Shown: positions 38,588 to 47,032 of the stretch, in pieces | Layout of the letters: every line of letters begins with the position of its first letter | How positions within the stretch are numbered: the first letter of the stretch is position 1 | Source: Streptococcaceae bacterium | GTDB lineage: Bacteria > Bacillota > Bacilli > Lactobacillales > Streptococcaceae | Direction: 5' to 3' | Length of the DNA stretch: 64,000 nt | Assembly (NCBI GenBank): GCA_022484805.1 | Contig: JAKVKP010000004.1 | Span: 104,981-168,980, forward strand | The notes under the pieces: model-generated | What the model was told of the DNA's origin: nothing | The model's input: the letters and a program-made list of their open reading frames with translations, nothing else | The model's database searches: none | Translations under genes and position numbers: made by a program

Positions 38588-38661
38588 TGACCCCGACTAG
38601 ACTCGAACTAGCTACCTACCGCTTAGGAGGCGGTCGCTCTATCCTGATGAGCTACGAGGTC
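38588..38661 (-). tRNA. tRNA-Arg, anticodon CCT
   Basis: A 74-base cloverleaf on the minus strand. Acceptor GACCTCG pairs with CGGGGTC (one G-U), the D-arm contains AGCTCATCAGGATAGAGC, the anticodon stem ACCGC/GCGGT holds loop CTCCTAA (anticodon CCT, reading AGG), and the T-arm contains GTTCGAGTC. The terminal CCA is not encoded. A TG-A-TATAAT extended -10 lies about 17 bases upstream. Confidence 0.93.
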
Positions 38662-38677
38662 AATACACAACGTTAGT

Positions 38678-38686
38678 ATTATATCA
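38678..38686 (-). promoter_or_regulatory. Extended -10 promoter of tRNA-Arg
   Basis: TGATATAAT on the minus strand, 17 bases before the mature tRNA 5' end. No clear -35. Confidence 0.5.
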
Positions 38687-38820
38687 TTATTTAATGTTAA
38701 ATGGCTATCAAGAATAAAACCCTTGCTTCAAAGTATATAAAATAATAATTTTGATTCATTCAATCAAAAGGTGCAGCCTGCTTACAGACCCCACCTTGAT
38801 ATTGAATGATAATACATTGA

Positions 38821-39921
38821 TTAAATATTTTCGATAAATTGTAAACCCTTTAAAGTGACATCAATAAAATCAACCTTAAATTTTTTCAACCATTTTTCAT
38901 CTGTCTGTTGAACTAAGGTTAAAACCTTCCCGTGATTACCCATTCGACCAACTCGACCACTTCGATGGATAAAGCTTTCTTGATTCATTGGTAAATCAAA
39001 GTTAATCACAAACGGTAATTGTTTGATATCAATTCCCCGAGCAAGAATATCTGTCACCAAAAGATAGGTCAGCTCTCCATTTTTAAATTTTTCTAAGATT
39101 ATTTTTCGATAATTTTTATTGACATCACTTGCTAAGCTCGCAACAGGTACACCCTGATAAATCAATTTTTCCTCAACTGCACCTAGATCATTTAATTGAT
39201 TAAAGAATACTAGTGCCTGCATCTCTGGTATATTAGCAATCTTACTTAATAATTCAACTTTTTTTCTTTTCTCAACCGATATTTTCAAATAATCAACAAC
39301 ACTTGGCTGCGCTTCAACAATCAAACGTTTAAATACGCCCTCTGTCAATGCCGAAAACTGAGCCTCAATCCGTTCTGCAGTTGCACTGACCGCAACTAAT
39401 TGATATTTTCGAGGCGCATAATGAATCAACCGATCCACCAGCTTAAATTGTTCTGGTTCAAATAATTGATCAACCTCATCCAAAACAATCATCTCTACCT
39501 TGGCGAGTTTAATTTTTTTAGCCTTGATTAACTCCAATAATCGTCCGGGTGTGCCTACAATTACTTCAGGCGACTTCTTAAGCCGTTCCATCTGACGTTT
39601 CAAGCTCGCACCACCAATAATCACATTGCTTTTCAAGCCTAAATCAATCGACCATTGCTTCACAACTTCATGAATTTGAATCGCTAATTCTGCCGTAGGT
39701 GCCAGAATTAGTAATTGATTCCCCTGAGCTTTTTTAATATTCAATAATAAAGGCAATAAATAAGCTAAGGTCTTACCTGTTCCAGTCGGAGAAACCATTA
39801 ATAAATTAGAATTCCCATTTAAAACATCAAAGCTCTGAGCCTGAACCGCTGTAAAATCAACCATCCCAATTTGTTGCGCCTTATCTTGCCATTCTTTTGG
39901 TAATTTTTCTATAATTGTCAT
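38821..39921 (-). CDS. DEAD-box family RNA helicase (YfmL-like, DEVD variant)
   Basis: 366 residues, a minimal two-RecA-domain helicase without C-terminal extension. Q-motif FTAVQAQSF, motif I SPTGTGKT, motif II DEVD instead of DEAD, motif III SAT, motif V ARGIDI and motif VI HRSGRVGRMG are visible. The length and the DEVD box resemble B. subtilis YfmL, which is linked to ribosome assembly; the same role is inferred. An inverted repeat AAGGTG/CACCTT at 38764-38796 may terminate it. Confidence 0.88.
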   Translation of the reverse strand: MTIIEKLPKEWQDKAQQIGMVDFTAVQAQSFDVLNGNSNLLMVSPTGTGKTLAYLLPLLLNIKKAQGNQLLILAPTAELAIQIHEVVKQWSIDLGLKSNVIIGGASLKRQMERLKKSPEVIVGTPGRLLELIKAKKIKLAKVEMIVLDEVDQLFEPEQFKLVDRLIHYAPRKYQLVAVSATAERIEAQFSALTEGVFKRLIVEAQPSVVDYLKISVEKRKKVELLSKIANIPEMQALVFFNQLNDLGAVEEKLIYQGVPVASLASDVNKNYRKIILEKFKNGELTYLLVTDILARGIDIKQLPFVINFDLPMNQESFIHRSGRVGRMGNHGKVLTLVQQTDEKWLKKFKVDFIDVTLKGLQFIENI

Positions 39922-39932
39922 GTTTATCCATT

Positions 39933-40931
39933 CTATTCTTGATGATCCGCTGCAAAAATAACGCCCGCAGAATGTCTCATATCGGTCAAAGTCTGATTAA
40001 CTTCTCTTGATAGTTCTTGCCACTCAAGATACTTTTCTATATTATTACTATTTTGATTTTTAATCACTTCAGCAAATTGCCTTGCTTCCTCTACCATCGG
40101 ATTTACCTTTACTTTAACAGGTAAAATCGTCTCTGCCCCAGATAGGTCTTTAAAGACCGCCTTTGAAATTGCATTCACGCCATCTAATTCTAGAGTTCCA
40201 TCAGTAAAATAAATTTCAGATTTCAAATTACTGTTCAAATTCTTGCCTGTATTAACTACTACGTTGAAAGTTTCATAAAACAAAATACCCGTTCCAACAA
40301 TATCAACACCTGTCGACATCATTGTTGGAAAATATTTACTTGCTTGCGGTTTACCAAACCAGCCAATTGCTGCATATAATAAATAAACACCTAAATCTGC
40401 TAAAGCACCTGTTGAAAATTTTGGATTAAAAATATTAGGTATTTCACCTGCCAGATACTGTGGCATTTTTGAGGAATATTTTGCATAAGTAAAATTAGCA
40501 CCAATAATCGTCCGACCTTCAATGAAGCGTTTCACTTGGTCAAAGCTTGCTTCATGCAAGTTACGCGCTGCTTCAAAGTATAATAGCTGTTTTTCCTCCG
40601 CCAACTTGATAATTTCTGCCATCTCATCCGGTGTAGAAAAGGCTGATTTTTCAACAATTATATGCTTTCCTGCACCCAAGGCTTGCTTAGCTTGAGTAAA
40701 ATGCAGGCTGTTGGGAGAAGCAATATAAACAACATCCAAGTCAGGATCTTCTAAAAATTGATTAAAATCATCAAATACCATTATTTCGCCATTATTATTT
40801 TCAGCAAACTGCTTTGCAGTTTCCAACTTACGCGAGAAAACGCTGTGTAGCTGATAATCAGCTGTTTCAACGCCTGCATTAATAAATTGCTGTGTAATCC
40901 AACCTGTACCAATCACACCAAGTTTTATCAT
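39933..40931 (-). CDS. Gfo/Idh/MocA family oxidoreductase
   Basis: 332 residues. Rossmann domain GVIGTGWITQQFI and the family motif IVEKSAFST (equivalent to EKP) followed by the C-terminal alpha/beta domain. An NAD(P)-dependent sugar or polyol dehydrogenase is the usual role; the substrate is unknown. I start at the ATG at 40931, seven bases after GAGGTGG. The longer frame has no ribosome binding site. It lies 11 bases upstream of the helicase gene, so they may be co-transcribed, though the functions look unrelated. Confidence 0.87.
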   Translation of the reverse strand: MIKLGVIGTGWITQQFINAGVETADYQLHSVFSRKLETAKQFAENNNGEIMVFDDFNQFLEDPDLDVVYIASPNSLHFTQAKQALGAGKHIIVEKSAFSTPDEMAEIIKLAEEKQLLYFEAARNLHEASFDQVKRFIEGRTIIGANFTYAKYSSKMPQYLAGEIPNIFNPKFSTGALADLGVYLLYAAIGWFGKPQASKYFPTMMSTGVDIVGTGILFYETFNVVVNTGKNLNSNLKSEIYFTDGTLELDGVNAISKAVFKDLSGAETILPVKVKVNPMVEEARQFAEVIKNQNSNNIEKYLEWQELSREVNQTLTDMRHSAGVIFAADHQE

Positions 40932-41272
40932 AGTTGCCACCTCATTTTGATTTTTAATACAAACAGAAACCAATTCTAACTCATTTTACCATGCTACCTC
41001 TCATAAAAGCATTATATTACGATAAAAGAGTAATTATTTTTAAGATATTTAAGCTCTAAAAATTATTAAATAATGTAAATATATTATTTAAGCTGCTAAG
41101 CTGCCAAAACTAGATAATCTCAAGCTAATAAATAAAAATGACAATTAAAATCATCGCAAGCACTGTTACAAACATGAATTTTTCATATCAAATCCTTAAC
41201 ATTTTCTTACTTTGCCCCTTTACGAATCTTTTTCATGCTAGAATGAGCCTAAGAAGCAAACAGGAGGGCATA
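40932..41272. other. Divergent AT-rich intergenic region
   Basis: Contains a TGG-TAAAAT extended -10 on the minus strand (about 40988-40996) for the oxidoreductase and a TGC-TAGAAT extended -10 on the plus strand (41236-41244) for the DUF4828 gene. No other feature is seen; the direct echo AAGCTGCTAAGCTGCC at about 41090-41105 is short. Confidence 0.4.
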
Positions 41273-41623
41273 ATGATTAAATTTTTAAAATTGCTATTTG
41301 GCACAACCGTTGCAACCAGTGTCGCAACGCACCTCATTCAAAAAAAGAAACAGCCCTTAAAGAAATTCCAAGCCATCTATAATGGTAAATTTGAAATCAC
41401 GCACCCACTAACACACAAAACAAACCTTATTCACATCACACAAAATTTAGATTTTGTGATTAATCACAAACACGTTGATGGAGAAATCATTGAAATTAAT
41501 GAGCGCCATCTTCTTTTTCGAGACGCACTTGGCTTTCAAATTGAAATCGTTACAAAAAATAACCGACCAGACCTCTTTATTGATGAAATAGATCAAGTGC
41601 AAATGCCAATGCTTGAAATCTAA
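41273..41623 (+). CDS. DUF4828-like small protein
   Basis: 116 residues. A short hydrophobic N-terminal segment (about 4-20) is followed by a beta-rich domain with the pattern GKFEITHPLTHKTNLIHIT and LLFRDALGFQIEI, which fits DUF4828, a family of Lactobacillales with no known function. The chosen ATG at 41273 has AGGAGGG seven bases upstream; the longer frame has no support. It shares a terminator with the convergent DUF402 gene. Confidence 0.75.
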   Translation: MIKFLKLLFGTTVATSVATHLIQKKKQPLKKFQAIYNGKFEITHPLTHKTNLIHITQNLDFVINHKHVDGEIIEINERHLLFRDALGFQIEIVTKNNRPDLFIDEIDQVQMPMLEI

Positions 41624-41673
41624 AAACGGTCATAAACATTCTATAAGTTAAGTTATCACGCATATTTGAACAT

Positions 41674-41709
41674 AAAAAAATCGACTATCAAATTGATTAG
41701 TCGATTTTT
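41674..41709. terminator. Bidirectional terminator overlapping the DUF402 stop codon
   Basis: AAAAATCGACTA and TAGTCGATTTTT form a 12-bp stem. The final codons and the stop (41697-41699) of the minus-strand gene are part of the hairpin. Confidence 0.8.
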
Positions 41710-42260
41710 AAGCTGTCACTGACATTTTTTCCTGTTAATTCGTCATAACGCTTTATCCATATTTTGACGTATTCTGGAGAAAAAGGGCCTTTCTTTTGAT
41801 TAATCCAATCCACTAAAATCTTAACATTCTCCTTTAAAATATAGTCAATTTCAGGTGAATAGTGCATTTTCTTTTTGTGGAATTCATACTCTTCAACATC
41901 TAACAATTTTTTCTCGCCATCCGGGAAAACCTTGATGTCTAAATCGTAATCAATGTATTTTAAAGCTTCAGAGTCAATCAAAAAAGGTGAAGCTAGATTA
42001 CAATAATATGAAACGCCATTATCTCTAATCATCGCAATAATATTGAACCAGAATTTTTTATGAAAAAAAACAATTGCTGGTTCTCTAGTTACCCATCTTC
42101 TACCATCCGCTTCCGTCACCAGGGTATGATCGTTCACCCCGACAATTGAGTGCTCACTAGTCTTTAAGACTAGAGTATCTCGCCAAATTCTATGTAAATG
42201 TCCGTCATGTTTATAGCTTTGAATTGTGACAGCTTCTCCCTCTTTTGGAATATTATTCAT
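41697..42260 (-). CDS. DUF402 family nucleotide phosphatase-like protein
   Basis: 187 residues. [51 protein letters not shown] and [12 protein letters not shown] form the standard pattern of the DUF402/YgaC family. A Staphylococcus relative is reported as a nucleoside tri/diphosphatase, and a similar role is inferred. I start at the ATG at 42260 where orthologues begin; an upstream TTG (42284) would add eight residues without a better ribosome binding site. Confidence 0.83.
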   Translation of the reverse strand: MNNIPKEGEAVTIQSYKHDGHLHRIWRDTLVLKTSEHSIVGVNDHTLVTEADGRRWVTREPAIVFFHKKFWFNIIAMIRDNGVSYYCNLASPFLIDSEALKYIDYDLDIKVFPDGEKKLLDVEEYEFHKKKMHYSPEIDYILKENVKILVDWINQKKGPFSPEYVKIWIKRYDELTGKNVSDSLKID

Positions 42261-42421
42261 AAAGGACCAGCTTTCTCTTGACAACTCAACACATAAATAG
42301 TAAATCCTATGCTATTGTAACATAAAAATCGATACCATTCTAAAATTTGTATCTGTTTCAACTCAAATTTCTAATTTCAAGAATAATATCTTTCTATAAA
42401 CAGTTTTCAGTACATAATTCA

Positions 42422-43441
42422 TTATTTAAAAAATGATTTTGGAATTTTATTAATTAATTTATATTGCACCGTCGGGATCGGATAATCATTTAATGCTTTT
42501 AACGAAAGCCACTTTCTCGTTTGCTCATTTGCTTCAGCTATTCTGAACGAAAGCTCAGGAACCAAAAGAATATGCCAATTTAAATGAGTGAAAATATGTT
42601 TCACTTGACCAACCGCCAACTTTTCAATCGCTAAATATTCCGCTTTATCAACCTCACGCATTGGAAAAAGCCACATATTCTTTAAAACACCAACATCAGC
42701 GCGCTGTTCAAATAATAACTGATTTTCATCATTCATCACTAAATCGGCAATCAAATAAATATCCTTTTTCTTTATTTTCTTAGCTTTTTTCGGAAAATTA
42801 AGCTGCGTCTTTGACTTAAAGGCTAGACATACACTATTGACTGGGCAAATTTCACATTCTGGTGCCTTTGGTGTACAAATTTGAGAACCTAAATCCATAA
42901 TCGCCTGATTAAAATCACCTGGATTACTTTCTGAGATAAGTTGATTACCAATATTTTCAAAAATTGGCCTAGACTTAGCCTCTCCAATATCACTTGCTTC
43001 TGTCATGACTCTAGAAAAAACGCGAAAGGCGTTGCCGTCAATCGCTGGAGTCACCTCATTAAAGGCAATACTTGCAATCGCACTTGCCGTATAAGGTCCA
43101 ATTCCTTTTAAAGCTAATAATTCGTTTCTTGTCGCAGGCATCTCACCATCAAACTCTGTCACGATTTGATTTGCTGCTACTCTTAAATTACGCGAACGAG
43201 AATAATAACCCAAACCCTCCCATGCCTTCATCAATTTATTTTCGTTAGATTGGGCCAAATCGGCAATGGTGGGAAAAGTCTCAATAAAGTTTAAAAAATA
43301 AGGGATAACAGTGACAACTTGCGTTTGTTGAAGCATAATTTCTGATATCCAAATATAGTAGGGGTTTTTATCATTGCGCCACGGTAAACTTCGTTGATTT
43401 ATTTGGTACCAGTTTAATAATAATTGACTAAATTGACTCAT
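42422..43441 (-). CDS. mutY: A/G-specific adenine glycosylase
   Basis: About 339 residues. It removes adenine mispaired with 8-oxoguanine. The HhH-GPD domain contains WISEIMLQQTQV, GLGYYSRSRNL, LKGIGPYTASAIASIAF and catalytic Asp in AIDGNAFRV. The 4Fe-4S cluster cysteines follow as C-x6-C-x2-C-x5-C. The C-terminal Nudix-like domain (about 225-335) recognises 8-oxoG. The gene overlaps the end of recX; ATGs at 43441 and 43450 are both possible starts. Translational coupling with recX is likely. Confidence 0.94.
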   Translation of the reverse strand: MSQFSQLLLNWYQINQRSLPWRNDKNPYYIWISEIMLQQTQVVTVIPYFLNFIETFPTIADLAQSNENKLMKAWEGLGYYSRSRNLRVAANQIVTEFDGEMPATRNELLALKGIGPYTASAIASIAFNEVTPAIDGNAFRVFSRVMTEASDIGEAKSRPIFENIGNQLISESNPGDFNQAIMDLGSQICTPKAPECEICPVNSVCLAFKSKTQLNFPKKAKKIKKKDIYLIADLVMNDENQLLFEQRADVGVLKNMWLFPMREVDKAEYLAIEKLAVGQVKHIFTHLNWHILLVPELSFRIAEANEQTRKWLSLKALNDYPIPTVQYKLINKIPKSFFK

Positions 43442-44237
43442 TTTCTTCATTTTCCATTTCTTCAATAAAACGATTGACTAAATCAAAATCAAAGCCTTTA
43501 CTCGCTAGATTGCGAAAAACACGATTTTTTCGCTCCCAACCATCATATTGCCTCGAAACACGGCGCCATACTGGCGCACCTTTAGCAATCAAATTTTCAT
43601 ACTCCTCATCCTCAGAGCTCTCTATTGCCAATAATGAAACTGCCTTCGCTGAATTGTCATAGCTAAAGCCATTACGCATCAAATTTTCGGTAATTTTTTG
43701 TTCCTGAGCCCGTTTTGATTCCCGATAATAACGATTTTCAAGTCTTTCCGCTGAATTAATTGCTGCTGAAAGCTCTGCTTCCTCTGAATAATTTTCAATT
43801 GTTAAATCAATAATATCAGGATGGATGCCCTTTTGCTTTAATTTTAAAATAACAGCCTGCCGACCTTTTTTCTTAGCCGCAACCATACTTTCAACAATAT
43901 TTTGTGCATAATCTGTATCATTCAACAAGTGGTTCTTTTTTAAAAAATCAATAACTAACAGAATTTTCGATTCATCAATTCCCTTCACTCTTAGTTTTTC
44001 CTTCATCTCATGAACAGAATAGGCTCGATAGTTTAAAGCTGTTAATGCCACTTTTTTTCCTTCATCCAAGCTTTGGTAGGCTGAAATTTCTTTAAACAAA
44101 TCATCCGAGATTAATTTATCCTTGGTAATTAAAAATTCAGTTAACGTATTCTCAGAAATAATTAACGTTTCATCGTTCTCAAAGGTAATTCGATAGTTTT
44201 TTTTCAATCGTTGGATCTCTGTCACCTTACGTATCAT
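43428..44237 (-). CDS. recX: Recombination regulator RecX
   Basis: 269 residues, the long Firmicute form. Three-helix repeats are visible, for example ALNYRAYSVHEMKEKLRVKG, FLKKNHLLNDTDYAQNIV and RQAVILKLKQKGI. It binds RecA filaments and limits their activity. The ATG at 44237 is chosen; a GTG four codons earlier is possible because GGAG is 11 bases from the ATG. It forms an overlapping pair with mutY, placing two DNA repair functions in one unit. Confidence 0.9.
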   Translation of the reverse strand: MIRKVTEIQRLKKNYRITFENDETLIISENTLTEFLITKDKLISDDLFKEISAYQSLDEGKKVALTALNYRAYSVHEMKEKLRVKGIDESKILLVIDFLKKNHLLNDTDYAQNIVESMVAAKKKGRQAVILKLKQKGIHPDIIDLTIENYSEEAELSAAINSAERLENRYYRESKRAQEQKITENLMRNGFSYDNSAKAVSLLAIESSEDEEYENLIAKGAPVWRRVSRQYDGWERKNRVFRNLASKGFDFDLVNRFIEEMENEENESI

Positions 44238-44354
44238 CGATTTTGTCACTCCATTCGCTAAAATTTCCAGATTTTAAAAGCTTTTATTATTCTATCACGC
44301 GCGCCAATATTTTGATATGATTATAGTTGAACGTCGAAAATAGTGGAGCATAAT

Positions 44355-45725
44355 ATGATTCAATTATCAATCAATCAAAAATTAAAAATTAAAATTAAAA
44401 AATTAGGCATTAATGGTGAAGGTATTGCCAACTACAAGGGAAGACTCATTTTTATTGAGGATGTCTTGCCGCAAGAAGAAGCAACCATTAAAATTATTCG
44501 CAATGAGCGAAATTTTTCTATCGGTCAATTAGTAAAATTAACTAAAAAGAGTCCTTATAGGGTGACACCGCCATGTCATATTTATGATATATGTGGTGGC
44601 TGCCAACTGATGCACCTTGATTACGACCAACAGCTGAAATATAAAACTGACCTCATTTTTCAAGCTCTACGAAAATTTAAACCCAAGGGCTTTGAAAAAT
44701 TTCAAGTTAGGGCAACAATCGGTCAAAAGGAACCGATGCACTATCGGAATAAACTACAATTTCAAATCCGACAAAATATCAAAAGTGGGAAAATTGAGGC
44801 TGGCCTGTACGCAATTAATTCCCATCATCTCGTTAATATCAAAAACTGCTATGTTCAAAGTAAGCAGACACAGGCAATCATAAATACTTGTGTGAAATTA
44901 TTTAATCAATTTAAAATTTCAGCTTACGATGAACGGAAAAGGTCTGGCTTGCTTAAAACTGTTATGGTTCGAGAAAGTGCACTTACAAAAGAGATTCAGC
45001 TTATTTTTGTGACAACCCGAAAGGAATTTCCAAAATTTAATGAATTAAAAGTCGCTTTAGTGCAAGCCCATCCTGAAATTGTAACCATTGACCAAAATAT
45101 CCAAAAAAAGCAGACTTCTAAGGTTTATGGTGAAGCAAATCAGCATCTTTGGGGTAAGCGAACAATCCAAGAAGACGTTCTCAAACAACGCTTTGAGCTC
45201 TCACCACAAGCTTTTTTACAGCTCAATCCTGAACAGATGAATCGGCTTTATCAAGAAGCATTGGATGCAATGACCTTAAATTCGGAAGATAAAATTATTG
45301 ATGCTTATTGTGGTGTTGGTACAATTGGACTCTCATTAGCTAAAGGGGTTAAAGAAGTTCGAGGAATGGACACAATTTCTCAAGCAATTGATGATGCTAA
45401 AATTAATGCTAAAAATTTAGGAATCAATAATGCCCATTATGAAACAGGGACTGCAGAAGCAATCATTCCTAAATGGGAAAAAGCTGGATTTAAAGCAACT
45501 GGATTAATTGTTGACCCACCAAGGACAGGTATTGATAGTAAGTTATTGGCAACCATTATCAAGCAACCACCGAAAAAAATGGTTTATATTTCCTGCAATA
45601 TTTCAACACTTGCTAGAGACTTAGTTGAATTAGTGAAAGTTTACCGAGTTGAGTATATCCAATCCGTTGATATGTTCCCTCACACTGCTAGAACAGAAGC
45701 GGTGGTTAAATTGACTTTGAAATAA
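44355..45725 (+). CDS. rlmD: 23S rRNA (uracil-5-)-methyltransferase, RlmD/RlmCD type
   Basis: 456 residues. N-terminal TRAM domain (about 1-60), 4Fe-4S cysteines in CHIYDICGGCQLMHL, and a C-terminal SAM methyltransferase domain with DAYCGVGTIGLSLA, DPPRTGID and the catalytic Cys in YISCNISTLARDL. It methylates C5 of uridine in 23S rRNA; the exact site (1939 or 747) cannot be decided here. The ATG at 44355 has GTGGAG six bases upstream. Confidence 0.93.
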   Translation: MIQLSINQKLKIKIKKLGINGEGIANYKGRLIFIEDVLPQEEATIKIIRNERNFSIGQLVKLTKKSPYRVTPPCHIYDICGGCQLMHLDYDQQLKYKTDLIFQALRKFKPKGFEKFQVRATIGQKEPMHYRNKLQFQIRQNIKSGKIEAGLYAINSHHLVNIKNCYVQSKQTQAIINTCVKLFNQFKISAYDERKRSGLLKTVMVRESALTKEIQLIFVTTRKEFPKFNELKVALVQAHPEIVTIDQNIQKKQTSKVYGEANQHLWGKRTIQEDVLKQRFELSPQAFLQLNPEQMNRLYQEALDAMTLNSEDKIIDAYCGVGTIGLSLAKGVKEVRGMDTISQAIDDAKINAKNLGINNAHYETGTAEAIIPKWEKAGFKATGLIVDPPRTGIDSKLLATIIKQPPKKMVYISCNISTLARDLVELVKVYRVEYIQSVDMFPHTARTEAVVKLTLK

Positions 45726-45729
45726 AACA

Positions 45730-45762
45730 TTAACCCTCACATATTAGCTATGTGAGGGTTAA
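45730..45762. terminator. Bidirectional hairpin after the methyltransferase gene
   Basis: Perfect 14-bp stem TTAACCCTCACATA with TATGTGAGGGTTAA and a 5-base loop, between convergent genes. U-tracts are short, but the stem is strong. Confidence 0.7.
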
Positions 45763-45770
45763 TAATTTAA

Positions 45771-46181
45771 CTAAAAAATTAATAATAAGGATATTAAAAT
45801 TGATATGAATAACATTAATAATCCACTATAAAGTAATAAACTATTTTTTACATTATTATCTTTAAATTGCGCTCTTTTTAACAATAAGATAATCAAAATA
45901 AAGCCGAACAAATTAAAAGAAACTGCCTGTTGTATCAGCGCTACTTTTAAATAGATAAGTTGCTGTCTTCCTTTTAATTGCTCTGCAAAATAACTTTGTA
46001 GCATAGAAAAGCAACCCGTGAAAAAAGTTAGCGCGAACATCGGTTGACTTAAAAGATTCTGAAAATCAGTCTGTGTTAAGACAGTTGTCAAATAACTATA
46101 GAAAAAAATTAATAAAGCGCTAATAATCCAATAGCCAATTAGTAACCGCTTAATACCAATTTTATGCATTAATTGAGTCAA
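45771..46181 (-). CDS. Four-TM membrane protein, function unknown
   Basis: 136 residues with four membrane helices (about 13-33, 49-66, 82-102 and 113-135). Not recognised. It starts with TTG at 46181: AGGAGG lies six bases upstream, while the ATG four codons later is poorly spaced. It follows the RpiR-family regulator by 18 bases and is probably co-transcribed with it. Confidence 0.6.
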   Translation of the reverse strand: MTQLMHKIGIKRLLIGYWIISALLIFFYSYLTTVLTQTDFQNLLSQPMFALTFFTGCFSMLQSYFAEQLKGRQQLIYLKVALIQQAVSFNLFGFILIILLLKRAQFKDNNVKNSLLLYSGLLMLFISILISLLLIF

Positions 46182-46199
46182 AATTAACCTCCTCTTAGA

Positions 46200-46955
46200 C
46201 TATTGAGAGTCCATGTTAATAATAAATTGTCTAACTAAGGTGTCTAATAATAAATTTAATGTAATGAACGAATGTAACTGGCGATTTCGACCTTTGATAT
46301 TCATCGGTGTGACATGATAATGTAAACTATAATTAGCCAATGTTGACATATAGTTTTGTGAAAATTCGGTGATTGCAATAAAAGGAATTTGTCTTAATTT
46401 TAAAATTTTTAAGTCCTCTTTTATCTCTACAGTTTCACCACTTAAAGATAAGAAAATTACCAAATCATCACGACTAAAGGCTGACATACTGACGTCAAAT
46501 TCTGTTTTGGCAGGTAAAACCATCGATTTAACATTACATCCAAGCAAACTTTTAGAAAATTCATTGGCAGCATTCTTTTGTGCATAGCCTGTACCATAAC
46601 AATACACAATATTTGCATCGCCAATTAGCTTTAATATCGGCATGAAATCTAATTGCCTTAAATATTTCATTGTATTCTCTAAATCTCGATTTTGATTTTC
46701 CAGTACATCATACAGATTCTCCTCAGGCCTCGCTTTAGAAGATTTAATGAAAAACTTCAATTCAGAATAACCAGAGAAACCTAATTTCTTTGTTAAACGA
46801 ATTACTGAAGATTTTGATACATGAGTAGCTAGAGCAACATCACTAATCGTCATCCCTTCAACAGCTGCCTGATTTTCAATCATAAAAGTAATAATATCTG
46901 TCTCTGTTTCGCTAAACTCATTTTGACTGCTATTAACAATATCTAATAAATCCAT
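46200..46955 (-). CDS. RpiR/MurR family sugar-phosphate regulator
   Basis: 251 residues. The N-terminal RpiR helix-turn-helix (ISDVALATHVSKSSVIRLTKKLGFSG in outline) is followed by a SIS domain (about 100-240) with YCYGTGYAQ and FLSLSGETVE, which binds a phosphosugar. It is encoded 77 bases downstream of the alpha-glucoside EIICB on the same strand, so it most likely responds to a sugar phosphate produced by that transporter. Confidence 0.87.
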   Translation of the reverse strand: MDLLDIVNSSQNEFSETETDIITFMIENQAAVEGMTISDVALATHVSKSSVIRLTKKLGFSGYSELKFFIKSSKARPEENLYDVLENQNRDLENTMKYLRQLDFMPILKLIGDANIVYCYGTGYAQKNAANEFSKSLLGCNVKSMVLPAKTEFDVSMSAFSRDDLVIFLSLSGETVEIKEDLKILKLRQIPFIAITEFSQNYMSTLANYSLHYHVTPMNIKGRNRQLHSFITLNLLLDTLVRQFIINMDSQ

Positions 46956-47032
46956 TCAAAACTCCTAGCTATAAATTTTATTTTTTAAATATACATATCT
47001 ATTGTACCAATAAAATCAAAGCTAGGAATACT

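Noticed and set aside
38821..39921. DEVD in place of DEAD as a sign of a dead helicase
   Set aside because: DEVD is a known natural variant in YfmL-type helicases; all other motifs are intact.
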